A DNA stretch of 45,854 nucleotides, from positions 1 to 45,854 of the forward strand of contig JACCLF010000048.1 of the NCBI GenBank assembly GCA_013425405.1, read 5' to 3'. Within the stretch, counting starts at the first letter, position 1. Every line of letters begins with the position of its first letter. The notes under the pieces were generated by a model. It saw nothing but the letters and a program-made list of their open reading frames with translations. It had not been told where the DNA came from and did no database searches. Shown piece after piece: positions 30,842-39,524 of this stretch. The translations under genes were made by a program, and so were the position numbers. The stretch comes from Microcaldota archaeon. Its GTDB lineage: Archaea > Micrarchaeota > Micrarchaeia > Burarchaeales > Fermentimicrarchaeaceae.

Positions 30842-32353
30842 GTGGTGTTGAGAAATGCCAGCCTGAATTTTCTCTTTGCACTGCTATTGCTAGTTATAAT
30901 TCCTTGTCAGGCAGACTCGTGCCTTGGTAACATCAATGCCACTCTTGGGGCAAACCCATCGTTCTTCAAGATGAGCAATCCAGCCAATCAGGGCATATCC
31001 AACATGAACATATCCGCTGCAGAAAAGTTTTACCTACTTGTGCACAGCGCTTTCTCAGAAGCTCCGCTTCTCCCCAGCATAATGAATTACAACCTGCTCA
31101 TGTCTTTTTCCTGCCCTCCTAATGGAACGCAGAGCATGGATGGGAAGTATATACACAATGCCTGGGTGCGTGCAATAACGGTCATGCCTTCAGTGACTGA
31201 CGGAGACGGCAACCGCTGGGCCCTTCCAAACGGCGAGGTGCTTGCTGCGCACAACTACTCTGTGCAGCTGCCGAGAAGCGCGACGAACGTCTACCCTGAC
31301 TGTGGTGTTGTATACACTCTCCTAAACTCAAGTGCTCATCTTTCCGTATACGCAAATGGCAATTATCTAGGGGATTCCGACCTGACCCGCTATGGGATAA
31401 ATTCCACAAATCTTAATGCTACCGCGCAGCTGTCTGTTTCGGCAAGCGTGAGGAGGGACTACTACGAGTCATACTGCTACTGCTGCAAGTCGAGCAAGGA
31501 AGGATGCGAGGAAACATGTTGCTACTGCAAATTCTCCAGCAGCGATGTGGATACTGACCAAGTCAATCTGCGCAGCTCCATCGACAGGAAAGTCTACAAC
31601 TTTGAAGCAGTTCCCAATATAACAATGCGGCAATGCCCGAATGGCAGCACCTCCGCAGCATCCGGCAACCTCTCATTGAACACCAGCGTCCCTGTGCAAG
31701 CCGTCTCAATATCTTTTGGTGAAGCCAGTTCCACGGTTTATGCATACGGGCTGGATATCCTGACAATTCTTGAACCGCATAATGCGCTTGAGGCGCGTTC
31801 TTTTGACCTCTGCAGCCACTCACCGCAGACATTCATAAGCGGCTACAGCATCTCGCCGAACCTAATACTGGTTAACTTCACCGGCATACCTCCGGAATAC
31901 GTGAAGTCCCCTTATGCTGGCATCATAGTGGTCGATTTGTTTGGGATACGGCACAACCTCACGAGCCGCGCATACATACTATGTCCCATCAACCCGCAGA
32001 TAAAACTCACCATACCCTGGCTTGTGGAAAACGGTTCCAACTTCCAGGTGTTTGTAACTTTATCCAAAGACGGCAGAGGCATCCCAAACAAGAAAGTCAA
32101 CCTCTACTACTCGGGGGAGGAATTCACAGGAGCTACCAACTCTGCGGGAGAGGTTGGCTTCAACCTCAAGGCAAACCAGAGCATAGTTAAGGCGGAGTCT
32201 GACTACGATGGAAAGTATGCCGAAGCAAGCGCAGTAGATATTCTTGTCGTATACGAGCAATCGATTATAACCTACTTTTTATCTCTTTTGGCATTGCTTT
32301 TTATCCTAGCTCTGAGCTATATTGCAGTTAGATTAGTGGGTGGTGGACTATGA
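30842..32353 (+). CDS. secreted, membrane-anchored glycoprotein candidate with Cys-rich insert
   Basis: No family recognised. 503 residues: a basic N-terminus and hydrophobic signal peptide (5-24), a long extracytoplasmic part with about fifteen N-x-S/T sequons, a Cys-cluster near residues 210-235 (YCYCC...CEETCCYCK, eight Cys in about 20 residues), an Ig-like C-terminal domain (PNKKVNLYYSGE...TNSAGEVGF), and a final transmembrane helix (~475-498) with a short tail. Start among GTG/GTG/TTG at 30842-30850, after GGAGGTG. Its stop overlaps the next start as ATGA, so the two are coupled. It is likely a surface structural or receptor protein and a substrate of the N-glycosylation genes downstream. 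Confidence 0.7.
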   Translation: MVLRNASLNFLFALLLLVIIPCQADSCLGNINATLGANPSFFKMSNPANQGISNMNISAAEKFYLLVHSAFSEAPLLPSIMNYNLLMSFSCPPNGTQSMDGKYIHNAWVRAITVMPSVTDGDGNRWALPNGEVLAAHNYSVQLPRSATNVYPDCGVVYTLLNSSAHLSVYANGNYLGDSDLTRYGINSTNLNATAQLSVSASVRRDYYESYCYCCKSSKEGCEETCCYCKFSSSDVDTDQVNLRSSIDRKVYNFEAVPNITMRQCPNGSTSAASGNLSLNTSVPVQAVSISFGEASSTVYAYGLDILTILEPHNALEARSFDLCSHSPQTFISGYSISPNLILVNFTGIPPEYVKSPYAGIIVVDLFGIRHNLTSRAYILCPINPQIKLTIPWLVENGSNFQVFVTLSKDGRGIPNKKVNLYYSGEEFTGATNSAGEVGFNLKANQSIVKAESDYDGKYAEASAVDILVVYEQSIITYFLSLLALLFILALSYIAVRLVGGGL

Positions 32354-33369
32354 AGCTGAACGTTCTGTTACTTTCAATTCTCGTCATTTGCATAGTTATA
32401 CATGGGGCATCGCAGCAAAACTCGACATCACCGCAGAATGCAACACAAGAAAGCATGCCCTGGATACAGGATATGATTGAAAAAGCAATTATGAATGCAA
32501 TCAACTCAACTTTACTGTCTGGATTTAATAGAGGGTTGGAACTAATGAATTTCCTTCTTGCATACAATGTCCCCCCAGAGTTAGCCAATATGCTCTCTTC
32601 CGTTCATATGGAGATCATAAAAATGCTTGCCCCCCTATACCTGCTTGTCCTGTCATGGAACGCAATTGAGGTAATGACCAGCGAGGTTATAATAAACCAG
32701 GCCAAAGCGCGCATAACCATCCAGAATTCAGTAGTGAGCATGGTGCTCGTTGCCTCTTCCCTTCAAATCTACAAATTGCTTCTCTCCCTGTCCCAGGGAA
32801 TTTCAAAATATCTTCTCTACATACAATTCGATTCAAAACTAGCTAATACAATAAGTGCTGTTGAAGTGGCGGGGGCCTTGGGAGCCTTTGCCGTCGTTCT
32901 ACTGCCGGCTGTGGAAATTCTAATAATACTGGTAATCCTATTCTTATTGATTAGGATATACATACTAGCAGTTGGGGTACTGCTCTTCCCAATTGGCATA
33001 TTCATGTATTTCTTCTCACCCTTGAAAAAATACGGCAAGTTGATAACGTCGGTTATACTATACTTCATGTTCATACAGGTAATAATAGCGCTTATGGTAT
33101 ACGTTATGAATGCACTTATGGCCGCGCCTCCCCAGTCTTTTGGCCCCATCCCAGCAGAAGATCTCATGAAACTAAGAGTTTTATTATATATAGGTGGCAT
33201 ATTCCTAATCATGATTGTTCCACTGGGCATATTGCTGCAACTGGTGCTCATAGTTGCATTCCCGGAGATAATGATTCCCATGTATGTCACATCTCTGGCG
33301 GGTGTTGCGGCGGGTACGACGGCAGCGGCTGGAAGCGTAGTGTCATCAAAACTAAGCGTGAGAGAATGA
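32350..33369 (+). CDS. polytopic membrane protein with VirB6/TrbL-like topology
   Basis: 339 residues: cleavable-looking signal (4-20), a polar N-x-S/T-rich segment, an amphipathic stretch (~40-85), then about six membrane helices (~87-105, 124-142, two or three in 165-215, 228-250, 275-312), ending in an Ala/Gly/Ser-rich tail. Signal plus amphipathic segment plus clustered helices resembles VirB6/TrbL or archaeal DNA-import (CedA-like) channel proteins. That is similarity of form only. It is translationally coupled to the secreted glycoprotein upstream and to the sugar-phosphate mutase downstream (ATGA overlap). Confidence 0.6.
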   Translation: MKLNVLLLSILVICIVIHGASQQNSTSPQNATQESMPWIQDMIEKAIMNAINSTLLSGFNRGLELMNFLLAYNVPPELANMLSSVHMEIIKMLAPLYLLVLSWNAIEVMTSEVIINQAKARITIQNSVVSMVLVASSLQIYKLLLSLSQGISKYLLYIQFDSKLANTISAVEVAGALGAFAVVLLPAVEILIILVILFLLIRIYILAVGVLLFPIGIFMYFFSPLKKYGKLITSVILYFMFIQVIIALMVYVMNALMAAPPQSFGPIPAEDLMKLRVLLYIGGIFLIMIVPLGILLQLVLIVAFPEIMIPMYVTSLAGVAAGTTAAAGSVVSSKLSVRE

Positions 33370-34712
33370 CAAAATACTTTGGAACATACGGGATAAGAGG
33401 GAAGCTTGACATGTTTACTCCTGAGTTTGCCCTGAGGATGAGCTCTGCATTCGGGGAGCACATAAAAGGAGGCAAGGTTCTCCTGGGGAGGGATGCGCGC
33501 CTCAGCGGTGAGATGCTGGAGCATGCGGTCATTGCAGGTCTGCTGAGCTCTGGCTGCAAGGTTACAAATCTGGGGATGGTGCCACTTCCAACACTGGAGT
33601 TTGAGATAAAAAAGCTTTCGGCAGCAGGAGGAGTTATGATAACTGCATCCCACAACCCACCTGAATGGAACGGCCTGAAGTTCGTAGACAAGAACGGCAT
33701 AGGCGTCTCAAGGGAGGAGGGGGAGGGAATTGAGAGAATTTTTGAGAGCGGTAAATGCAGGAAAGCCGAGTGGAACAATCTCAAGAAAGTCGAGGATTAC
33801 CCAACTGCGCTGGAAGAGCATATGGATGCGCTGAGAAAGACCATAGAGAGGAGGCACATCCTGAAGGAATCACCAAGGGTTGTGCTGGACTGCGGAAACG
33901 GTGTTGCGAGCCTGATTGCGCCGAAACTTTTCAAGGAGTTCGGCTGCAGAGTCACAACCCTCAATGCACAGCTTGACGGCTCCTTCCCGGGCAGGAACTC
34001 CGAGCCCACTCCGCAGAACCTCCAGGAGCTCATGAAAGCAGTTGTTGCTCTGAAAGCTGACATGGGAATCGCATGGGATGGGGATGCGGACAGAGTTATA
34101 TTTATAGATGAAAAGGGCGGCTACATCTACGGTGACAAGAGCTTTGCGCTTTCCGTGGATATTGCCCTGAGGCAGAGAAAAGGTCCTGTTGTCACAACCG
34201 TTGCTACGAGCAACGCAGTTGTGGATGTTGCAAATGAGAGAGGAGGCTCCATAGAGTATGTGAAGGTTGGCGGCCCCTACCTCTCCAGAAGGGCCAAGGA
34301 GCTCAATGCAGTGATAGCAGGCGAGGAGGCGGGAGGCGTCATCTGGCCGGAAGTGCACCTTGGGAAGGATGGTTTCATAACTTCTTTGAGGATTCTTGAG
34401 AGGATGTGCAAGGATGGAAGGCCGTTCTCATCCCTCATAGCAGAAATCCCGAGCTACTACAACTCGAAAACAAAGTTGGAGTGCCCTGCAGACAGGAAGC
34501 AGGCAGTCCTGAAGAAATTCAGGGAAAGAGTCAGGGGAGAAGGGAGAATAAATTGCATGGACGGCGTGAGGATTGATTTTGACGATTCATGGGTAATCCT
34601 TAGGGCATCGGGTACTGAGAACCTCATGAGAATATTTGCTGAGGCCAGGAGCCAGAAGAAGGCGGATGAGCTGCTGCGAAAGTATAAAAGAATGGTTGAA
34701 CAATTAATCTAG
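33366..34712 (+). CDS. glmM: phosphoglucosamine/phosphomannomutase family enzyme
   Basis: Interconverts hexose-6-P and hexose-1-P for nucleotide-sugar synthesis. 448 residues with four domains: phosphoserine loop TASHNPPEWNG (~93), Mg2+ loop DGDADRV (~237-243), sugar loop GEEAGG (~319-324) and the phosphate-binding RASGTENLMRI near the C-terminus. Archaeal members act on glucosamine, mannose or glucose phosphates and cannot be told apart by motif alone. It overlaps the VirB6-like gene by 4 bp and precedes the nucleotidyltransferase by 10 bp. Confidence 0.9.
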   Translation: MTKYFGTYGIRGKLDMFTPEFALRMSSAFGEHIKGGKVLLGRDARLSGEMLEHAVIAGLLSSGCKVTNLGMVPLPTLEFEIKKLSAAGGVMITASHNPPEWNGLKFVDKNGIGVSREEGEGIERIFESGKCRKAEWNNLKKVEDYPTALEEHMDALRKTIERRHILKESPRVVLDCGNGVASLIAPKLFKEFGCRVTTLNAQLDGSFPGRNSEPTPQNLQELMKAVVALKADMGIAWDGDADRVIFIDEKGGYIYGDKSFALSVDIALRQRKGPVVTTVATSNAVVDVANERGGSIEYVKVGGPYLSRRAKELNAVIAGEEAGGVIWPEVHLGKDGFITSLRILERMCKDGRPFSSLIAEIPSYYNSKTKLECPADRKQAVLKKFRERVRGEGRINCMDGVRIDFDDSWVILRASGTENLMRIFAEARSQKKADELLRKYKRMVEQLI

Positions 34713-34722
34713 TGGTGGTGAA

Positions 34723-35427
34723 ATGAAAGCAATTGTATTGTGCGGGGGGAAGGGGACGAGGCTGAGGCCTTATACTTACTCCATACCAAAGCCAATGCTG
34801 CCGCTGGGCAACAAGCCCATACTGGAGTTCGTGATAAACAACCTCAGCGCGCATGGATTTGACGAAATATTCCTGACGGTCGGCTACCTGAAAGAAACCA
34901 TAATGAAATACTTTGGTGACGGGAGCAAGTTTGGCGTCAAAATAAGTTACTTCATCGAGGACAAGGAGATGAACACCGCAGGTTCCATACTCCCCTGCAA
35001 GAAGAACATCGAAGATTCTTTTGTAGTAGTTATGGGGGACCACCTCAGCTCTGCCAACCCCCAGAAGCTCATGGAATTCCACAAAAAGAAGGATGCAATG
35101 GCAACGCTGGCTTTAAAGAGAACCGGAGTCCCCCTGGAGTACGGAGTAGCCCATACTGACGGGGACGGCAGGATAGAGAAGTTTGAGGAGAAGCCCATAG
35201 TCCAGAACCTTGTGAACGCCGGCATGTACTGCTTCGAACCCGAGATTTTCAACTACATAAAGGATGGCTATGACTTTGCTCAGGATGTCTTCCCAAGGCT
35301 GCTCAAGGAAAAGAAGAAGATCTACGGTTACATATTCGATGAATACTGGATAGACATAGGAAGAGTTCCGGACTACGAGCAGCTCAACCAGATAATAAGC
35401 ATAGTGGATTTGGTGACGAGAAAGTGA
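34723..35427 (+). CDS. sugar-phosphate nucleotidyltransferase
   Basis: Forms an NDP-sugar from NTP and sugar-1-P. 234 residues, a single Rossmann-like catalytic domain without the left-handed beta-helix. It has the signature LCGGKGTRLRPYTYSIPKPMLP at the N-terminus (residues 6-27), VMGDHLSS at the metal-binding Asp, FEEKP and NAGMYCFEPE, and YWIDIGRVPDYEQ at the end. Specificity (mannose-1-P/GTP or glucose/GlcNAc-1-P) is undetermined. Last gene of the plus-strand operon that begins at purP. Confidence 0.9.
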   Translation: MKAIVLCGGKGTRLRPYTYSIPKPMLPLGNKPILEFVINNLSAHGFDEIFLTVGYLKETIMKYFGDGSKFGVKISYFIEDKEMNTAGSILPCKKNIEDSFVVVMGDHLSSANPQKLMEFHKKKDAMATLALKRTGVPLEYGVAHTDGDGRIEKFEEKPIVQNLVNAGMYCFEPEIFNYIKDGYDFAQDVFPRLLKEKKKIYGYIFDEYWIDIGRVPDYEQLNQIISIVDLVTRK

Positions 35428-36450
35428 TCACCAGTATATGCTCCAAACAGCAATAGCACCGCACAAAACCTGGAAAGCCAGCAGGATAACCACAAGCTGC
35501 TTCTCTGTTGGGTGAATTGTTTTCATTAGCAGGTGCGTCAGGGAGTATATTTTTCCATTATAGCGCAGCCTGCCATTCTTGCCAACTCTCCCGAAGTTCT
35601 CAGCTGAGAAGCCGGGGCTCCTTGCCTTGAGCAGGAATTCAATTATCTGAGGGGTAAGGCATATCACGCCAATCCTCTCCATATTTCCGGTAACTACTGC
35701 AGAAACTACTGCCGCACCTATCATATAGGTTGTGATGTTACCTGGGAATACTCTTGCTGGGTACCAGTTAAAGAAGAGGAATGCGAGGCATGCCCCGAAA
35801 AGCGCAATCATGAGGAAGCTTGCTTCTGCCGTGTGCATTCCCATATTCCCAAGCAGGATGCTCGCAGTGAAAAGAGAAAATGAGATTATAGCGCCAGCCC
35901 CCGCCTCCAGTCCGTTAAAGCCCGCCAGCAGGTTCACGAGGTTTGAGCATGCAATTACCCCTATTGGGATGAGCAGAAGCGAGTATAGGTTGAAGTCCAT
36001 TGGCCCCAGCATTGGAAGAGTGTAAACTCCCAAATCGAAGTTCAAGTTGAAGAAAATGAAGCTCATGATTGAAGTTCCTGCTTTTGTCACCATGAGGGGA
36101 ATTGCCGCGAAGAGGGGGAGCAGAACCCTGTACCTGTCAGGAAGGTCAAGTATGTCATCAAGCAAGCCCATTACTGCTATAAGGGTTATGGAGCATATTG
36201 CGGCAAGCATGTACTCATGGTTGATGCCCTTGGAGTAGAGCTGCAGGGAGAGGAGAATTGCTATGGAGAAGCCCAGCAGAATTGCAACCCCGCCGATTTT
36301 AGGTATCATAGGCCTGTCCGCCTTGTTGGCATCCGCCCCGTTGATGCCCTGCTCCTTAACCTTTCTTGCAACTTTTGGCGTTATAAAAAATACTACTAGA
36401 AAGCTCACCAAAAAGACAATTGCGCATGCATCAATGAGGTTTATGTTCAT
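35428..36450 (-). CDS. GlcNAc-1-P transferase-like enzyme (glycosyltransferase 4, AglH/Alg7 type)
   Basis: Transfers a sugar-1-phosphate from a UDP-sugar to dolichyl phosphate, the first step of lipid-linked glycan assembly. 340 residues with ten or so membrane helices. Motifs: ADANKADRPMIPKIGG at the first loop, GLLDDILDLPDRYR (Asp-rich, ~95-108), NLLAGFNGLEAG, and PARVFPGN at the loop that reads PxxVFxGD in MraY and Alg7 (Asn here). It overlaps the start of the upstream STT3-like gene's stop by 4 bp, and its own stop abuts the nucleotidyltransferase stop. Confidence 0.88.
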   Translation of the reverse strand: MNINLIDACAIVFLVSFLVVFFITPKVARKVKEQGINGADANKADRPMIPKIGGVAILLGFSIAILLSLQLYSKGINHEYMLAAICSITLIAVMGLLDDILDLPDRYRVLLPLFAAIPLMVTKAGTSIMSFIFFNLNFDLGVYTLPMLGPMDFNLYSLLLIPIGVIACSNLVNLLAGFNGLEAGAGAIISFSLFTASILLGNMGMHTAEASFLMIALFGACLAFLFFNWYPARVFPGNITTYMIGAAVVSAVVTGNMERIGVICLTPQIIEFLLKARSPGFSAENFGRVGKNGRLRYNGKIYSLTHLLMKTIHPTEKQLVVILLAFQVLCGAIAVWSIYW

Positions 36451-38225
36451 TTCATTACCTCATACAATTTTATGCCCCCTTCCTCGGTTGTGTAGACGGG
36501 CTTCATGCCGTTTACCTGCCCGAAGAACAGCATGAAGAGGTTCACCTTGTAGTTGTCCTCTGGGTAGATGAGCCTGCCGCTGCCCAGCATAAGGAAGTTC
36601 GTAATGGGAATAAGCCTCATGTTGCCCTCCCTTGTAATTAGCCTCGCATTTCCCGAGACCGGGACACCGCTAAACGCGTCAATCTGCACATACAGGATAT
36701 TCCCTTCCCCCGATAAGAATATCCCATACAGGTTGGTGCCATCCGTTGCCTTCTGCCAGTACCTGAAAGACTCAATCCTAACTCTCGTGTTGTTCGCAAG
36801 AGTCTTGAGAGTTTCAATATTGTCAAAAAGGGATGTGTCAACCAATAGGTGCGTCACGTTCCTCTCTTTCAAGAACTCTGCAGACTCATTGGAGAGAATG
36901 AAGCGTGCGAACTCGGTGTCGTTTGAATAGCTCTTCCTGCCAGTTGTGAACTCAAGCAGAGGTGAAACCCTGAAAGCCCACAGGCTTGCGTCGTCAGGCA
37001 GATTGTCAACACTCCAGCTTATTACTTCATCAGCTTCCGACCCCACAACATCCTGCCGCTGTGAAGCGCTGATTATTGCTGCGCTTACGGAAGAGAATAG
37101 GAAGAGAGCCATCACTGAGAATGTGATGTACGCTACAATCCTCCTTTCCCTGTAGAGGGCAGCCACGAAAACAGAAGTCAGTGCGATACCTACAGATGCA
37201 ATGATAGACTGTGTCATGTCAAGGAAGTTTACTGCAAACAGGAAAGACACGAAGAAGAATGTGCCCGCGAATAGGAGAAGCGCAAGTTTCTCATTCCTCA
37301 GCTCCAGCAGCTCATTTATTGCGAATGCCGAGAAAAGCGCAATGCCAAATGCTGCCGGGAAATAGTGGAAGAGCAGAATGATTACCGATAGGACAAAGAC
37401 AGATGCCGCAAACACGCCGAACTCGCTCCTGCGCTTGTGCTTTTCTATAACCCAAGAGATAAATGCGAATATTCCAACAATGGCAAAGGGTGCGCTGAAG
37501 ATGTACCTGCTGAGGTTTGCCGTCTTCATCTCACCAAGAAGATTGCCGTGGGGAGAAATGAAGTAGGCCAGCAGGAAGGTTATGAAAATTGCCGCAACTC
37601 CGTGCGCAAGCAACTCATCGAATTTCTTACTCCGGTCATAAACCAGCTGGGCTAGAAGCGAGAGTAAGATAACCCCTATCATGACCCAACCCATCTCCCA
37701 GCTCATAACGGATATGAGGAATATAACCGCTGAAGCAAGCAGGAAGAGGTAGTTCTTCCTGCTGTAAAACATAAAGAATGCAAAGCAGGCCATGGTGAAG
37801 AGGCACATTCCCAGTGCATCTGCGTAATACGACCCCGAGCCCATTATTATGACAAAAGGCTGAGAAGATGCCAGAAGGACTGCTCCACCTACAGCAGCTA
37901 TTTCGGAGAACATGCTCCTGAGCATGAAGTAGAATGATGCAATGCATACAAGTGAGAAAATTATCGGAAGCACTTTTGCTATGTTGAGCATAAGATTTGC
38001 ATCGAATTCCGTGCTGCCGGAACTCAGGGTCTGGTATACCCCGGCTGTGAGCATGTATAAAACCGGAGTCGGACTTGAGAACTTCCCCTCCACTGCATTC
38101 TTTGCAAGCAGCAGCTCTGCATAGGAGTCAAGGCTCAGCAGGTGCGCGTTCATCGCACCGTAGGCTGACAGAGAGAAGGTGAGCAGTATAATAAAGGCTA
38201 GCGTGAGCTTCTCCTCATCTTTCAT
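36447..38225 (-). CDS. STT3-like membrane glycosyltransferase lacking WWDYG
   Basis: 592 residues from ATG 38225. About 12 membrane helices fill 1-400, with an early extracytoplasmic Asp in LLSLDSYAELLLAKN as in STT3/GT-C enzymes, then a soluble C-terminal domain (~400-592). The join between the parts aligns in pattern with archaeal oligosaccharyltransferase ('W...N.P.DA....WWDYG......GR....DN....EFL...NVT..LVD'), but WWDYG is replaced by LWAFRVSP. So it is either an inactive or re-purposed STT3 relative or a separate GT-C enzyme. It sits between HMG-CoA reductase and the GlcNAc-1-P transferase on one transcript. Confidence 0.72.
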   Translation of the reverse strand: MKDEEKLTLAFIILLTFSLSAYGAMNAHLLSLDSYAELLLAKNAVEGKFSSPTPVLYMLTAGVYQTLSSGSTEFDANLMLNIAKVLPIIFSLVCIASFYFMLRSMFSEIAAVGGAVLLASSQPFVIIMGSGSYYADALGMCLFTMACFAFFMFYSRKNYLFLLASAVIFLISVMSWEMGWVMIGVILLSLLAQLVYDRSKKFDELLAHGVAAIFITFLLAYFISPHGNLLGEMKTANLSRYIFSAPFAIVGIFAFISWVIEKHKRRSEFGVFAASVFVLSVIILLFHYFPAAFGIALFSAFAINELLELRNEKLALLLFAGTFFFVSFLFAVNFLDMTQSIIASVGIALTSVFVAALYRERRIVAYITFSVMALFLFSSVSAAIISASQRQDVVGSEADEVISWSVDNLPDDASLWAFRVSPLLEFTTGRKSYSNDTEFARFILSNESAEFLKERNVTHLLVDTSLFDNIETLKTLANNTRVRIESFRYWQKATDGTNLYGIFLSGEGNILYVQIDAFSGVPVSGNARLITREGNMRLIPITNFLMLGSGRLIYPEDNYKVNLFMLFFGQVNGMKPVYTTEEGGIKLYEVMK

Positions 38226-38229
38226 GAGA

Positions 38230-39447
38230 CTACCCCTTGCCTCTCCCCAGCCTGTCGTGGGCTTTTGCAAGATGCCCCGCAGCCAGAGCGGATATGAGGC
38301 TTACCTCTCCTGCGAGGGCAGTTGCGCAGGCTATCTCGACAAACTTCCTGGCGTTGCTTCCAGCCGGGTTTCCTGGACCGTAGCACCCCATTATCTGCAG
38401 TGCCTCCTTTTGTGTCGGGAGGTTCATTCCCCCTCCAAGCGCGCCGCTCTCAACGCTGGGCATAAATATTGAGAAGTAAGCATCCTCCCCCTCCCCTTCA
38501 ACAGATGTTATTGCCATGGCGCTGTTCATTATCTGAGCAGGGTCCTGCCCGCATGCTATGTACAATGCGGCAATGGGATTCGCCACATGGGCGTTGAATC
38601 CCCCCAATACTCCTGCCATTGCGGAGCCGATGAAATTCTTGCCGTAGTTCACTTCCACCATCTTTTCTGCTGTCGTCTTGAGTATCTCCTTTGCAATTTT
38701 TTTCGGAATTACAACATCCGCAGTGACGCTCCTTCCCCTGCCAAGTATGAAGTTTACTGCAGATGGCTTCTTGTCTGTGCACATATTCCCGCTCAGGGCG
38801 ATGCACCTTGCATCCTTATTCTCTTTCTCAATGAATTCGACAACCCTCTCCAAGCCAATAGTTATCATGTTCATTCCCATGGCATCTGAGGTGTCGCACA
38901 CAAACCTCAGGAAGACGTGCCTGCCTGCTATGAAGGGCTGCACTTCCTTGAGCTTCAGGAATTTGTCCTGCTCCATGAGCTCCTTCAGCTTGTAGAAGTT
39001 CGTATTCGCCCAATCCCTGAATTTAACTGCCTCGGAAACATTCGTCACCTTGAAGAGAGGGGCTCTTGTCATTCCTTCATGCAGCACCCTCACATCGCAG
39101 CCTCCGCTCAGAGTTATTGCCCTCATCCCCCTGTTGACTGATGCAACCAATGCGCCTTCAGTTGTCGCAAGCGGAACATAGAATTCGCCATTTGCATACT
39201 CTCCGTTCACCTTCACTGGGCCGGCAACGCCAACCGGAACCTGCGTGACCCCTATGGGGTTGTCTATATTCCTATTCGTCGCAAAGCCCAAATCTATGGA
39301 GTACTTACCCATGTGCTCCAGCTTTGCCTTGGTGAGCTCCTCCAGTGCTCTTCTCCTCACCTCAACAGCATTCCCTGCGTCGGTGAACTTCTGAACATCG
39401 TGGAATTCTACCTCTCCCCTAACAACCTTTTTTACAAGCTCATCCAT
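38230..39447 (-). CDS. hmgA: HMG-CoA reductase (class I)
   Basis: Reduces HMG-CoA to mevalonate with NADPH, committing carbon to isoprenoid lipids and dolichol. 405 residues. Motifs: IGVTQVPVGVAGP, ATTEGALVAS with the catalytic Glu, DAMGMNM, GNMCTDKKPSAVN with the catalytic Lys, and the late catalytic His in LAAGHLAKAH. I start at ATG 39447 (MDELVKKVVRGEV), preceded by GTGGTG; the frame is open to 39567 but that would overlap the Lrp-type gene. Dolichol made from this pathway also feeds the glycosylation genes downstream. Confidence 0.93.
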   Translation of the reverse strand: MDELVKKVVRGEVEFHDVQKFTDAGNAVEVRRRALEELTKAKLEHMGKYSIDLGFATNRNIDNPIGVTQVPVGVAGPVKVNGEYANGEFYVPLATTEGALVASVNRGMRAITLSGGCDVRVLHEGMTRAPLFKVTNVSEAVKFRDWANTNFYKLKELMEQDKFLKLKEVQPFIAGRHVFLRFVCDTSDAMGMNMITIGLERVVEFIEKENKDARCIALSGNMCTDKKPSAVNFILGRGRSVTADVVIPKKIAKEILKTTAEKMVEVNYGKNFIGSAMAGVLGGFNAHVANPIAALYIACGQDPAQIMNSAMAITSVEGEGEDAYFSIFMPSVESGALGGGMNLPTQKEALQIMGCYGPGNPAGSNARKFVEIACATALAGEVSLISALAAGHLAKAHDRLGRGKG

Positions 39448-39524
39448 TAAAACACCACTATAGATTTGCTCATACATTTTTATTAATGTGCTTCCGCGGT
39501 TATCATATTCGCCGTCAACTGTAA

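Noticed and set aside
32817-33653. 278-codon minus-strand frame opposite the VirB6-like gene and glmM
   Set aside because: Crosses two coupled genes on the other strand and shows no credible domain.
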